This document shows, piece after piece, positions 26,018 to 36,189 of a DNA stretch of 45,901 nt. The position numbers and the translations under genes were made by a program. Source of the stretch: Candidatus Lloydbacteria bacterium RIFCSPLOWO2_01_FULL_50_20. Its GTDB lineage: Bacteria; Patescibacteriota; Minisyncoccia; Phycocordibacterales; UBA6899. Position 1 is the stretch's first letter. Each line of letters opens with the position of its first letter. The notes below the pieces were generated by a model. That model saw nothing but the letters and a program-made list of their open reading frames with translations. It had not been told where the DNA came from and did no database searches. The DNA lies in assembly GCA_001821435.1 (NCBI GenBank), contig MHLP01000021.1:1-45901 (forward strand). The letters are read 5' to 3'.

Positions 26018-27836
26018 AAGAGTCCGTTTCATCGGTAATATCGTAGATCGCGTAGTATTGATCGCTATACCACGGTGTTTGCTCACGCAAAAACTCCGGA
26101 AGAGGAAGCCGACGATCAATGACCACCTGACTGACATTGAATCTCCGCAGATACTTAACGACATTTGGTCTAATTGCCTTTTGATAATAATCAAACCACG
26201 CGGACGGAGCGACGAGACCCTCGGTATGATAAATTCGTGCGACAATGAGTGTCGCACACGACGGCGAGCGAACTAGCATCGTGCACAATCTGCGGGCCAG
26301 TTTATTGCGTCCCATCACTTCCGAATCTCCTCCTCCACCGGAATCATCGGACGCTTTTATCACGTCCTCCGGTGTGAGCGATTCTCCCAACTTTGATGTG
26401 AGCCTGCGTTCGGTGTTTTCTATTGTACTCACACCGAAAATCCCGCCCCCGCCATAGAGTACGTGTTGCTTTGTATAAAGCGGAATATAACCAACAAGAA
26501 GGTCAGGTGCGGCAACGACATGTGTTTCAGGTAGAGATCCGAGAGCCGAAAGAACAGGTCTAATATACTGAAGATTTCCTGTGGGTCGCACAAATTGCGG
26601 GCCCGCACTATTGACGCGATAACGGTCAGCAATTGGAAATTCTCCGGGAAGCATGACAAACACTTTTACAGCTATGACCAAAACACAGAGAAGGAGAAGT
26701 GCTTTTCGCACATAGGCACCTTTCTCCGAGAAGACGCGCATCGTGGGCCATATCAACAATACAAGACCGAGGGATAAGAGAAGGCGGCCAAAGTAGTTAG
26801 CATGTCCGATGCCGGCCAGATCAACTCCGGTAATAATGTTTTCTAACATCACGCCAAGTATGCCCAACGATATTGTCGCCACCGTCAAAACGACATCTTC
26901 TAAAGAAGGCCCGGTCGTAGCTTCCCCTGGGACTGCTGTACTTTTTCTGGTCCATTTCCGCGCTTGCCACAGTAAGAAAGACCAAACAAATAAGAGGACA
27001 AGCCAGCGACCGTAAAAATAAACCCCGGGCGATGGGAAATGCGAACGCACCGCAAAGAAATAATTCATCGTGTCGCCAAATGCGGGGAAATCGCGGATAC
27101 CGTAAAAATAGACAACATAAGGAATGGCAATTGCGGTCATTATTGCAATTGAGGCGAGGAGGGATCGCGCCAGCCGCATGCGTCCTAGGGTGAGCGCAAG
27201 TAGGGCGCCGACAACAAGCGATACGGCGACAATTTGAAAAAGAAAAGTGTACAAATAGGTCATTATGCCCGCAAAGAAACCGAGAAAAACGTAGCTGTAC
27301 TTTGGTTCTGTTTTCAATCTGTCTCTATGCCATGCAAGCAAAAGTAAGATAAAAAATAGGAGAAAAAAAGGAAAGATCGTCTGCATGTTTGTTACACGGA
27401 GCATGTATCCAAATGTGCTACTTGCGACAACAAAGCAGAAGACAATAACCATGCTTCTGGAATAACCAAGATAAATCAATATCACGCCAACGAGAAGCCA
27501 AAAGAGTACGTTCCAAAGGAATGCATTCCACACGGTGGCAGCCATTGGAGAAAGGAAAGCATACGGGATTCCTGTAATACCATCAGCCGCTGAGAACGAC
27601 GGCGAAGGAGCATCATAAATTGTTTCGTAATGAGGGTTCCCCGTTATTATTTTCCCGTGTATCGCCGCATTTGCACGCGTCATGTAGTTTAAACTATCTC
27701 CCCAAAACTCGGGAACAACCCCTTGCCAGGCGTCACCCGCCACAACACGCGCAACAATATAAGGATGCGCACCAAATAGCCCGCCGATGATGGCGAGCAC
27801 AATGAGAAACTTCCATGACTTTTTAACTTCGGCCAT
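26004..27836 (-). CDS. multi-TM glycosyltransferase-like membrane protein, paralog B
   Basis: MAEVKKSWKFLIVLAIIGGLFGAHPYIVARVVAGDAWQGVVPE; likely start 27836; overlaps the paralog A start by 14 nt. Confidence 0.7.
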   Translation of the reverse strand: MAEVKKSWKFLIVLAIIGGLFGAHPYIVARVVAGDAWQGVVPEFWGDSLNYMTRANAAIHGKIITGNPHYETIYDAPSPSFSAADGITGIPYAFLSPMAATVWNAFLWNVLFWLLVGVILIYLGYSRSMVIVFCFVVASSTFGYMLRVTNMQTIFPFFLLFFILLLLAWHRDRLKTEPKYSYVFLGFFAGIMTYLYTFLFQIVAVSLVVGALLALTLGRMRLARSLLASIAIMTAIAIPYVVYFYGIRDFPAFGDTMNYFFAVRSHFPSPGVYFYGRWLVLLFVWSFLLWQARKWTRKSTAVPGEATTGPSLEDVVLTVATISLGILGVMLENIITGVDLAGIGHANYFGRLLLSLGLVLLIWPTMRVFSEKGAYVRKALLLLCVLVIAVKVFVMLPGEFPIADRYRVNSAGPQFVRPTGNLQYIRPVLSALGSLPETHVVAAPDLLVGYIPLYTKQHVLYGGGGIFGVSTIENTERRLTSKLGESLTPEDVIKASDDSGGGGDSEVMGRNKLARRLCTMLVRSPSCATLIVARIYHTEGLVAPSAWFDYYQKAIRPNVVKYLRRFNVSQVVIDRRLPLPEFLREQTPWYSDQYYAIYDITDETDSYGTN

Positions 27837-27864
27837 TGTTTGGGAAGTACACCCGGTGAGCTCT

Positions 27865-28023
27865 TTAAAAAAGCGTATAGATGAAAGGCGCCACGGCACT
27901 CCCCTGCGTTGCGACGAGCAGCATGCTCAGAAGAACAAGCATGACCACAATGGGAATCAGCCAGAACTTCTTTCGTTCCATGAGAAACTTAAGAAATGCG
28001 GCAAGGATATGAAACTTGTCCAT
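27865..28023 (-). CDS. DUF5989 / SxtK-like small membrane protein (52 aa), not in the ORF track
   Basis: MDKFHILAAFLKFLMERKKFWLIPIVVMLVLLSMLLVATQGSAVAPFIYTLF*, matching the RKKFWL...TQGSAVAPFIYTLF pattern. Confidence 0.85.
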   Translation of the reverse strand: MDKFHILAAFLKFLMERKKFWLIPIVVMLVLLSMLLVATQGSAVAPFIYTLF

Positions 28024-28053
28024 GATCATTAATTTAGCACGGGGACATGAGAA

Positions 28054-28470
28054 CTAAAAGGGCTGTTCCAATGACTCCTTTTTGAATGTCGAAGCGCAAA
28101 TCCAATAACTTTCCTTTTTTCTCAACATCGATCTGCGAAAGAAACGCTTCAGAGGGCCGATGGGCGTCATCACGAGAAAATAAAAAAACGTGAGCAATGT
28201 GTTACCAACGACCACACCAAGAATGATCGCGATCCCCATCCAGAGTTGATAAAAAATTTTAAGCGTATGTGGGACAAAAATACCAAGGCCAATGAATAAC
28301 AATGCAATAATGGGAATTATCAGATGAATATTTCCGTTTTTTACGATTATCACAAAAAATGTGAGTCCCAAAAGCACTCCGCCAATAAGCAGACCAAATT
28401 TTTTGAGCGACCGTTTATTTGTATCAATCGCCTTAAATTCTTCTTTCATCGTTTGAAAAATATGTTTCAT
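28054..28470 (-). CDS. SxtJ family membrane protein
   Basis: two-part hydrophobic protein with LKIFYQLWMGIAIILGVVVGNTLLTFFYFLVMTPIGPLKRF, typical of SxtJ; adjacent to DUF5989 and the carbamoyltransferase. Confidence 0.8.
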   Translation of the reverse strand: MKHIFQTMKEEFKAIDTNKRSLKKFGLLIGGVLLGLTFFVIIVKNGNIHLIIPIIALLFIGLGIFVPHTLKIFYQLWMGIAIILGVVVGNTLLTFFYFLVMTPIGPLKRFFRRSMLRKKESYWICASTFKKESLEQPF

Positions 28471-28472
28471 GT

Positions 28473-29669
28473 TCAGAGAAATTTATGCTTTTTTATATAT
28501 TGATACACCGTCTTCGCAATGGCATCATATCCCATGGCATTCGGATGTCCGTCTATAGTATGTTGGTAGATCATAACTTTTTCATCGAGTTTTTTTGCGA
28601 GATCTGGGAGGGTGTCGATACAGGAAATATGCGCCTCCTCACAAAATGTAAATATTTCTTTCCGTAAAAGCATTTCTGAAGCAAATATGCCGGTGTAACC
28701 AGACGGGAGACTTTCTCCGGCAGAACGCATGTGTGTTTCATATACCATTTCTTTTGTCGGGATGATCACGATCACGAAACGGACTCCTTCTTGTGTAAGC
28801 CGTTGGTCCATATCACGAAAACGATTCTGAGCAATACGCCACGCTTCAAGTGTGTTCGTATCAAGTTTGACCGTATTTAAGCGATAGCCGGAGTTGAGAA
28901 CGGTTTCAAGTCCAGGATCGGGATACACCAATGTAATCTCGGGGTGAGACGCGCTGAACGTCTTCATGCGCTCAAGTTTCGGTGCGTCAACCTCGATCCA
29001 CCCCATCCGGTTTGCAAAAGGAAGCCAAACACCATTATTTAAAAGTCCCCAAATACGGCTATGGAGACGGGGCCATGCAGTGAGTTGCCAAAGTTGGTAG
29101 ATGCGTGATGTGGTATCGACCCCGTTCCACGCCTCGGAATAACCGGCGTTATCCTGAAATTTCCAAGGAGACGGAGTAAACGAGGGATCACGCAACTCGG
29201 GGTACGCATCCCGCTCATACACCATACGATAGACATCGTAAAGATCATTCCCCAAATAAAAACCCACAAGTACTATCTTGGGATGAAGAGGGATCGCTTC
29301 GTCGAGAAGTGCATCATACTGTACCGGTCCATACCCGCCAAGCGCCATTTGGTATACGCTTGTCGACGCTAGACTTCCCAATACCTGCGGCCATGCCTCT
29401 TCACGAGTTACACGGGTCACATCATCTCCCATGGTCATTGAATCGCCGATCGCGACAATATTCGCCTGATCAAGCGGTAGCGCATTTCTCCATCCTCGGA
29501 CATCCCAACCGCCACCTTGGTGGGCGATCCATCCCAATCGACGGTCAGGGGTCACGTGAGCCGGAAAAAAAACTCTCAATACAACCTCTGCAAGAACGAA
29601 AGCAACAAAAAATCCACCGATCACCACGGCGACATTGATAAGTTTTTCTTTTCGTGGAGATAGAGTCAT
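28473..29669 (-). CDS. SGNH/GDSL hydrolase family protein (SxtL-like position)
   Basis: NIVAIGDSMTMGDDV, VLVGFYLGNDLYD, IDGHPNAMGYDAIA. Confidence 0.85.
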   Translation of the reverse strand: MTLSPRKEKLINVAVVIGGFFVAFVLAEVVLRVFFPAHVTPDRRLGWIAHQGGGWDVRGWRNALPLDQANIVAIGDSMTMGDDVTRVTREEAWPQVLGSLASTSVYQMALGGYGPVQYDALLDEAIPLHPKIVLVGFYLGNDLYDVYRMVYERDAYPELRDPSFTPSPWKFQDNAGYSEAWNGVDTTSRIYQLWQLTAWPRLHSRIWGLLNNGVWLPFANRMGWIEVDAPKLERMKTFSASHPEITLVYPDPGLETVLNSGYRLNTVKLDTNTLEAWRIAQNRFRDMDQRLTQEGVRFVIVIIPTKEMVYETHMRSAGESLPSGYTGIFASEMLLRKEIFTFCEEAHISCIDTLPDLAKKLDEKVMIYQHTIDGHPNAMGYDAIAKTVYQYIKKHKFL

Positions 29670-29672
29670 AGA

Positions 29673-31496
29673 TCAATCAAGTTCATATTTATTCTTCCAA
29701 TTTGCCTCATCATTGAATATTGGCATTGCTCTCTTATCGAGAATATAATTTTCAAGCACAAGATAGTCCATTTCCGTACGCATGAAACAGCGATACGCAT
29801 CTTCCAGTGTACACACAATTGGCTCTCCACGCACGTTAAATGACGTATTCACAATTGTCGCACATCCCGTCGCTCGTTCAAATGCTTGAATGAGCGCGTG
29901 ATATCGTGGCGCAACATTCTGCGCGACTGTCTGTACGCGCGCGGAATAATCAACGTGAGTTATCGCAGGAATATCCGATCGTGTTATGTTCAGTTTTTCA
30001 ATACCCCAGAGCTTTTGTTCTTTGCTTGTCATTTCCCGGCGACGTGATCTCTTTACAAAGGCAGTAAGGAGCATGTAGGGGGAAGCATGTCCCTCCAGTT
30101 CAAAATACTCATCCGCTTTCTCGGCCAGTACTGAAGGTGCGAATGGACGAAAACTTTCACGGTACTTGATCTTGAGATTCATTTTTGATTGCATCTCCTT
30201 ATTTCGCGCATCGCCCAATATTGAACGCCCGCCCAAGGCACGCGGGCCAAACTCCATTCTTCCCTGAAACCACCCCACGATCGCACCTTCTTTGAGCGTG
30301 TTTGCGACTTCGCCAAAAAGCTTGTCGTCGGGGAAAAACGTAGAAGGAATACTTTTGGTGTCCAGGAACTCCTTGATCTCCTCATTGCGAAACTCAGGAC
30401 CAAGATAGGCTCCGCACATTGCATCCTTACCCCCCGCCCTAGGTCGAACATTGCCAAGATATTCATACCAAGCACAAAGCGCCGCCCCAAGTGCACCACC
30501 CGCATCTCCTGCGGCGGGCTGTATCCATATTTCCTCAAATGGCCCCTCCCGCAAGATACGCCCATTTGCCACACAATTGAGCGCAACACCGCCGGCGAGA
30601 CAGAGGTTCTTCAGTCCTGTTTGCTTGTGGACATGCTTCACGATCGCAAGCATGATCTCCTCCGTCATCGCCTGAAGCGACGCGGCAATGTCCATTTCTT
30701 TCTGCGTGAGCAGTGATTCGGGTGAGCGGGGCGGGCCACCGAAAAGATCGTGGAATTTCTTATTTGTCATCGTCAGTCCTGCCGGATAATTAAAATATGA
30801 CATATCGAGACGAAACGAACCGTCTTCCTTAAGATCAACCAGTTTGCGCATCGCATCGACATATTTCGGCTCACCATAAGGAGCAAGGCCCATCACCTTG
30901 TACTCTCCCGAGTTCACTTTAAAACCGGTGTAGTAGGTAAATGCGGAGTAGAAAAGTCCGAGTGAGTGCGGAAAATGGATCTCTTCACCAAAGGTAATTG
31001 CATTCCCCTTCCCCGCCCCCCACGATGTCGTCGCCCACTCACCGACACCGTCCACGGTAAGTATCGCCGCCTCATCGAAAGGGCTTGGGAAAAACGCACT
31101 CGCCGCGTGAGAGCGATGATGTTCCGTGAAAAGAATTTTTCCCTTGAAGCCAAGCTCTTTCCTGATGATTTCCGGCATCCAGAGTTTTTCTTTGAGCCAC
31201 GTCGACATCGCCTTCAAAAATGACAAAAGGCCGCGGGGAGCATGATCAAGATACGTCTCGAGCAAGCGTTCAAATTTCAAAAAGGGCTTATCGTAAAAAG
31301 CGACGATCTTCACATCGTCAATGGTGATGCCCGCTTCCTTCAGGCAATACGCAATCGCATTTTTCGGGAAGCGCTCATCGTGTTTTTTACGCGTAAACCG
31401 CTCCTCTTGTGCGGCGGCAACAATGACCCCGTCTTTAACGAGACATGCCGCGCTATCGTGATAAAAAGCCGAAATGCCGAGTATATACATAAAAGA
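29673..31496 (-). CDS. NodU/CmcH family carbamoyltransferase (SxtI-like)
   Basis: YILGISAFYHDSAACLVKDGVIVAAAQEERFTRKKHD, EHHRSHAASAFFPSPFDEAAILTVDGVGEW, GWFQGRMEFGPRALGGRSILGD; likely start near MYILGIS. Confidence 0.95.
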   Translation of the reverse strand, partial: SFMYILGISAFYHDSAACLVKDGVIVAAAQEERFTRKKHDERFPKNAIAYCLKEAGITIDDVKIVAFYDKPFLKFERLLETYLDHAPRGLLSFLKAMSTWLKEKLWMPEIIRKELGFKGKILFTEHHRSHAASAFFPSPFDEAAILTVDGVGEWATTSWGAGKGNAITFGEEIHFPHSLGLFYSAFTYYTGFKVNSGEYKVMGLAPYGEPKYVDAMRKLVDLKEDGSFRLDMSYFNYPAGLTMTNKKFHDLFGGPPRSPESLLTQKEMDIAASLQAMTEEIMLAIVKHVHKQTGLKNLCLAGGVALNCVANGRILREGPFEEIWIQPAAGDAGGALGAALCAWYEYLGNVRPRAGGKDAMCGAYLGPEFRNEEIKEFLDTKSIPSTFFPDDKLFGEVANTLKEGAIVGWFQGRMEFGPRALGGRSILGDARNKEMQSKMNLKIKYRESFRPFAPSVLAEKADEYFELEGHASPYMLLTAFVKRSRRREMTSKEQKLWGIEKLNITRSDIPAITHVDYSARVQTVAQNVAPRYHALIQAFERATGCATIVNTSFNVRGEPIVCTLEDAYRCFMRTEMDYLVLENYILDKRAMPIFNDEANWKNKYELD

Positions 31497-31577
31497 TTTC
31501 CTCATGCTAGTACGGGGGAGAAAAGGGTGCAACTCTTCATTTTATGACAGTTTCCATATACGCATCAGAGTGTCTCT

Positions 31578-32429
31578 TCAAAACACCGCGAGACATGCAT
31601 GCGCAAGATAACGCGGATTCCATGTCAACATAAACGCTTTCCAAAAATACGTTCTCGCCTTTACTCTATCCCCCGAATCGCGGCACCATATCGCTAGCCA
31701 AAAGTACTGCTTCGCGAATGCCTTTTTGTGTTTTGCGTAAACGCCCGCATGTTTCGCAAGCAGAAGTTCTCTGCCACGGATGCGCCGAAGTAAGTCTCCT
31801 CCGATATGCTCATGGGGGGTCATATCCATACGCACGAGCGGAAGGTCAATGCCCACACCTTTGTAAACTTGCGTTATGCGGATCAAGAGATCAACCTCCT
31901 GATGCGATGGGAGCGACTCATCAAAAAACCCGACGCTGTCGAATACCGAACGGCGAATAAGGAGGGAGGAGGTGATAAAACCCTTGAACCGCAGAAGTAC
32001 GATAACTGAAAAATCATGAGTGCCATTTTTGGTCTGATTATAAGTACTGCCATGTTCGGTAACATTCTCTACGCCCGTTGCAACAAAGCCGACTTCCTGA
32101 TCCACTCCCTTGATCGCTTCGACTTGGAGAGCGAGCTTCTCCGATAACCACTCATCATCATCATCAAGGAATGCAACGTACTCTCCGTGCGATTCTTTTA
32201 TGCCAGTATTTCTCGTTGCAGACCCGCCTTGGTTTGCGGGGTGGTGAGCAATATATCGAAAACGGTCGTCATTAAGAGCATCAACAATGTCCCTCACGCG
32301 CGGCTTGTCTCCGTCATCAACAACGATCACTTCGTAGTCAGAAAATGTTTGTGAAAGTACCGAACGAATCGCCCGCGCCAGGAGTAGGGGGCGATTATGG
32401 GTTGGGATGACGATGGAAACTTTCGGCAT
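31578..32429 (-). CDS. glycosyltransferase family 2
   Basis: MPKVSIVIPTHNRPLLLARAIRSVLSQTFSDYEVIVVDDG, VAFLDDDDEWL. Confidence 0.92.
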   Translation of the reverse strand: MPKVSIVIPTHNRPLLLARAIRSVLSQTFSDYEVIVVDDGDKPRVRDIVDALNDDRFRYIAHHPANQGGSATRNTGIKESHGEYVAFLDDDDEWLSEKLALQVEAIKGVDQEVGFVATGVENVTEHGSTYNQTKNGTHDFSVIVLLRFKGFITSSLLIRRSVFDSVGFFDESLPSHQEVDLLIRITQVYKGVGIDLPLVRMDMTPHEHIGGDLLRRIRGRELLLAKHAGVYAKHKKAFAKQYFWLAIWCRDSGDRVKARTYFWKAFMLTWNPRYLAHACLAVF

Positions 32430-32434
32430 AACGG

Positions 32435-34303
32435 CTAGGGTAATTGTACATTGAACGCGCGCGCCCATACCTGGAACTGCACGATCGGCATGAAGCGCTG
32501 AAGGTCGAACTTGGTAAAGCTCTCTTTGCCGTCGATCTCACGATGAACGAGGCCGTCGAGATCGAATAATTCCGCTGTAGGGCGATAATAACCCGGCGAA
32601 AGGACCCCGCGGACCATCCGTCCGAAATCACTCGTCATCCATTCCGTCACCGGAGCATTCCAGCCGGTTTTCTTCTTTTCAAGGATGTACCTCGGCAACA
32701 GACCTTTGTATGCATTTCGCAAGAGAGACTTCTTCCCATGGGCAAGCTTCTCCTCCGAGGGAACGGCGTTCGCGAGGCGGACCAACTCGTTCGCGAGAAA
32801 CGGAAACCTTCCTTCCATGCCAAAATGCATGATGATCTTGTCGGTACGCATGAACTCTTCGTTGGCTAGCCAGAACCAACGATCAAGTTCGGCGACACTA
32901 TTCGGGCGATCGGAGAGCGGCGAAGCGATGGCCGGTACGTCGCTTTGTGACAGCGAACGGACCGCATTAGCCGCATCAAAACCATTCATGAATCGGAGCG
33001 GGCGGTTTCCCGCAAGTGGAGTGATCTTGTTCATCTCATACCACAACGCAACGGGGTCTTTCAGGTGGAGAAAATGGCCAGGCAAGAGGAAACCGTCCCT
33101 CCAGTTTCTCCATGAATAGAGAAAGTCGAGCGGCAGAGACGGATATGCGTCATATTTTGCCGTTATGCCGCGCGCGACAAGATAGTGCGGGTAACCAAGA
33201 AACAATTCGTCGCCGCCACTCCCGCTTAAGATGATCGTCACGTCTTTTGCCGCCCTTTCCGCGAGGAGCAAGTGCGACGGAACGGAAAGGTTGAATCTCG
33301 GCTCCTCCATGGTGCAGATGGTCTCCTCATATGCCGCAATGAAATCCTTCTCCGTCACCAACAACTCATGGTGATCGATGCGATATTCACCCGTAAGCCG
33401 TTTTGCCAAGTCGGCATCCTCGTTATACTTCGGGTCTTTTGTTTCAAATCGCGTCGTGAACGTTTGCACAAGCCCCTTCTCTCGCTCCGCAAGTTCATGG
33501 AGTATGACTGTCGAATCAAGTCCGCCTGAAAGAAAAAGTCCAAATGGCCGAAGCCCCATAGTGTGGTTCCCGACCGCCGTGCCGATCTTTTGTCTCAACG
33601 TATCTTCACTGAACATCACCCCGCCTTCTCTACGATCGCTCCAGCCAAACCACCCGTCCTCTTCCCTCCCCGTCGCGATGTCGATCTCTTTATACGAACC
33701 CGGGGCAAGTTTTTCTATTCCCGCAATGAGGGTATTTTTCGTCGGCGGATATCCGAACAAGAAAAAAAGTTTCGCGCTTTCAATATCCAGTACGGGTCGA
33801 ATACCGCAAGCAAAGAGCCCTCTCATTTCGGATGAAAATATCACGGCTTTATCCTTGCGTGTAATATAGAGCGGTTTCATTCCCGCGCGATCGCGCGCTA
33901 AAAAGAGTCTTTGTTTGCGTTTGTCATAGAACGCGATCGCAAACATGCCGTCGAGCTTCGCGAGAAAATCCGTACCATGACGCAGGAGACCTTCGAAGAT
34001 CACTTCGGTGTCCCCTTCCGTATGAAAGACCGCCCCCTCGTTTTTGAGTTCATTTCGTAAATTTTTGTAATTGTATATCTCGCCGTTGTAGACAAGCACA
34101 AAATTGCCGTCCGGTGACATATACGGCTGCTTAGCCAATATCGGTGTCTCGGTGATGGCCAGAAGATTTTGCCCGAGCGTGATGTGCTCATCAGAAAACA
34201 CCCCCACCCCGTCGGGCCCGCGATGTTTGGTCGCCTCATTCATCTTTTGAATGATGCCGGGTCGCGCTTTCTCTCCCTCTGTAAATCCATTTATTCCGCA
34301 CAT
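32435..34303 (-). CDS. asnB: asparagine synthase (glutamine-hydrolyzing)
   Basis: MCGINGF, HRGPDGVGVF, YNGEIYNY, GLFLSGGLDSTVI, LSGSGGDELFLGYP. Confidence 0.95.
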   Translation of the reverse strand: MCGINGFTEGEKARPGIIQKMNEATKHRGPDGVGVFSDEHITLGQNLLAITETPILAKQPYMSPDGNFVLVYNGEIYNYKNLRNELKNEGAVFHTEGDTEVIFEGLLRHGTDFLAKLDGMFAIAFYDKRKQRLFLARDRAGMKPLYITRKDKAVIFSSEMRGLFACGIRPVLDIESAKLFFLFGYPPTKNTLIAGIEKLAPGSYKEIDIATGREEDGWFGWSDRREGGVMFSEDTLRQKIGTAVGNHTMGLRPFGLFLSGGLDSTVILHELAEREKGLVQTFTTRFETKDPKYNEDADLAKRLTGEYRIDHHELLVTEKDFIAAYEETICTMEEPRFNLSVPSHLLLAERAAKDVTIILSGSGGDELFLGYPHYLVARGITAKYDAYPSLPLDFLYSWRNWRDGFLLPGHFLHLKDPVALWYEMNKITPLAGNRPLRFMNGFDAANAVRSLSQSDVPAIASPLSDRPNSVAELDRWFWLANEEFMRTDKIIMHFGMEGRFPFLANELVRLANAVPSEEKLAHGKKSLLRNAYKGLLPRYILEKKKTGWNAPVTEWMTSDFGRMVRGVLSPGYYRPTAELFDLDGLVHREIDGKESFTKFDLQRFMPIVQFQVWARAFNVQLP

Positions 34304-34305
34304 GC

Positions 34306-35079
34306 CTACATAGTACCAAACAAACGACGGAAACGTTTCAGCGCGCCCGAAGCATAAGAGCGGATCTTTTGAAGCGGTGAGAGGCGGTGGTTGAGTCTCT
34401 TCGTGTAATGATTTTCAATGCCATCAAGCGGGATGTAGCTGAAACGGAGCTTCATTTTCCATGCAACATAGTTAAAACTCATCTGGTCACGCTTTGACCA
34501 GCGAACCAACTCTTCCCACCACGCCTCCATTGCCGCCACAACATCGGACTCATTGTGGTGGCGCAAAAGAACGCACGTCCACGCAAGACCGCCCGTATCG
34601 GGAAATCCGAGGGCTCGATACGCGTCCCCTTGCCGCTTCACGAGACCACCATCCTCCTGATGCTTTCCGGCACGCTCCATCAAAAGTAAGCGCTCCTCAT
34701 GCTCGGCAAGCGATGAAAGTGGTATCTCTTTGCTTTTTGCGTGATCTAAAACCGCAAGATTGGCATCCGTGAGATAGTCGCGGATGAGATCATTCATATC
34801 ACCCTTCAAAATAACATTTCCGTCGACCCAGATGCTTATTGTGTATTCCGGAAGAAATCGATGCGCAAGGATCTTATATTTACGCGCACTGCGCGTCGGA
34901 TCAGCCTCGGGCGGTTCAACACGACGAATTTGCCACACCGAGGAGCGAAACGGCTGATCGGTAAAACAGATAAAATCACAGTTCGGGGGCACAAATGCAG
35001 GGGCAACCAAATTGTCCTTCTTCCCGAAGATCGCCGTGTAGACAACGATGCGCTCAGTTTTTTGAGTGCTTGTGTTCAT
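34306..35079 (-). CDS. DUF616-type glycosyltransferase domain protein
   Basis: IVVYTAIFGKKDNL...CDFICFTDQPF...ARKYKILAHRFLPEYTISIWVDGNV. Confidence 0.8.
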   Translation of the reverse strand: MNTSTQKTERIVVYTAIFGKKDNLVAPAFVPPNCDFICFTDQPFRSSVWQIRRVEPPEADPTRSARKYKILAHRFLPEYTISIWVDGNVILKGDMNDLIRDYLTDANLAVLDHAKSKEIPLSSLAEHEERLLLMERAGKHQEDGGLVKRQGDAYRALGFPDTGGLAWTCVLLRHHNESDVVAAMEAWWEELVRWSKRDQMSFNYVAWKMKLRFSYIPLDGIENHYTKRLNHRLSPLQKIRSYASGALKRFRRLFGTM

Positions 35080-35082
35080 AGC

Positions 35083-36171
35083 TCATTTGTTTTCTCCAAC
35101 GATCCCCAACAACCGCTCTTTGAGTACGGGAACGCTGAATTCTCGATTGATAACTTCTCGAGCGGCAGCGCGCATTGCATCGCGATTCTCGCGTTCTCCA
35201 TACGCGCGGAGTATGGCATCAGCGAGGCTTTGCGCGTCTCCCATCGCGCAATAGTACACCTCCTTCCCATCCTCAAAATAACGCTCCATCGCGGAATTTT
35301 TTCCCGTTACCACCGGCGTACCACACGCCATCGCCTCGAGAAGTTTATTGGGAATAACTCGTGCGGCTTTTTCTGTGTCGCCAAAAATGCCGAGTGTGAG
35401 ATCAACTTTCTTTGTGAGCGCGATCACCGCCTTATGTGGAAGCCGTTCTATAAATTCCACATCGGAAAGTCCCAACTCGTCTCGCAACCGAAACGCCATC
35501 CCCCTTGTCTGCCCATTCCCCACCATAAGAAAACGGAATCGCCCACGGTCAGGAAGGAGTGCAATAGCGTGAAGAATATATTGTACCCCTTGAAGCGGGA
35601 TGTAATTACCGAAGAAGAGCACCATGAAGCGACCCGACCGTTGCTGGATCTCCACCGGATAGACAGACGAAACAGCGTCAAATTCTTCGGTGTCCATCGT
35701 GATAGGAATGATGAGTGTTTTTGTGCTCCGGTGGATCAAATAACGTTTGCGAAAGTATTCCTCATGTTCTTTCGTGTCAAACAAAAGTACATCCGAGCAG
35801 AAACATACCAACTGATCAATGATCGTGTAATAGAGTGCCTTGATGCTCCACGATGATGCGAGCACCCGATCAGAGACCAACGAATCGTACGCGGAAATGA
35901 ATGTGTCACCGATGATCTCTCCGTGAAAAAAACACCGCGCAAGAAGTACCGTACAAATGAGGCGTTCCGCGGGATATACAATGAGCAATCTATCCTCTTT
36001 GCGTGCAGAAGAGAGCGTACTCCAAAAGAATTTCCATTGAGCCACAAAGGACGGGGTGAGCTCGATGATCATTATGTCACCCAAAACTTCACACGCACGG
36101 GCAAGCGTCCGATTTCGCGGATAACTGAGTACTCGCGTACCGACAATAAATATGCGTTTTCGTTCTGCCAT
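35083..36171 (-). CDS. glycosyltransferase family 1/4 (GT-B)
   Basis: FMVLFFGNYIPLQGVQYILHAIALL...TLGIFGDTEKAARVIPNKLLEAMACGTPVVTG. Confidence 0.9.
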   Translation of the reverse strand: MAERKRIFIVGTRVLSYPRNRTLARACEVLGDIMIIELTPSFVAQWKFFWSTLSSARKEDRLLIVYPAERLICTVLLARCFFHGEIIGDTFISAYDSLVSDRVLASSWSIKALYYTIIDQLVCFCSDVLLFDTKEHEEYFRKRYLIHRSTKTLIIPITMDTEEFDAVSSVYPVEIQQRSGRFMVLFFGNYIPLQGVQYILHAIALLPDRGRFRFLMVGNGQTRGMAFRLRDELGLSDVEFIERLPHKAVIALTKKVDLTLGIFGDTEKAARVIPNKLLEAMACGTPVVTGKNSAMERYFEDGKEVYYCAMGDAQSLADAILRAYGERENRDAMRAAAREVINREFSVPVLKERLLGIVGENK

Positions 36172-36189
36172 AATAAATCGGCAGGGACA

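Noticed and set aside
34861-35856. 331-aa plus-strand ORF
   Set aside because: Antisense to two well-supported minus-strand genes (DUF616 GT and GT1/4); composition typical of a shadow ORF.
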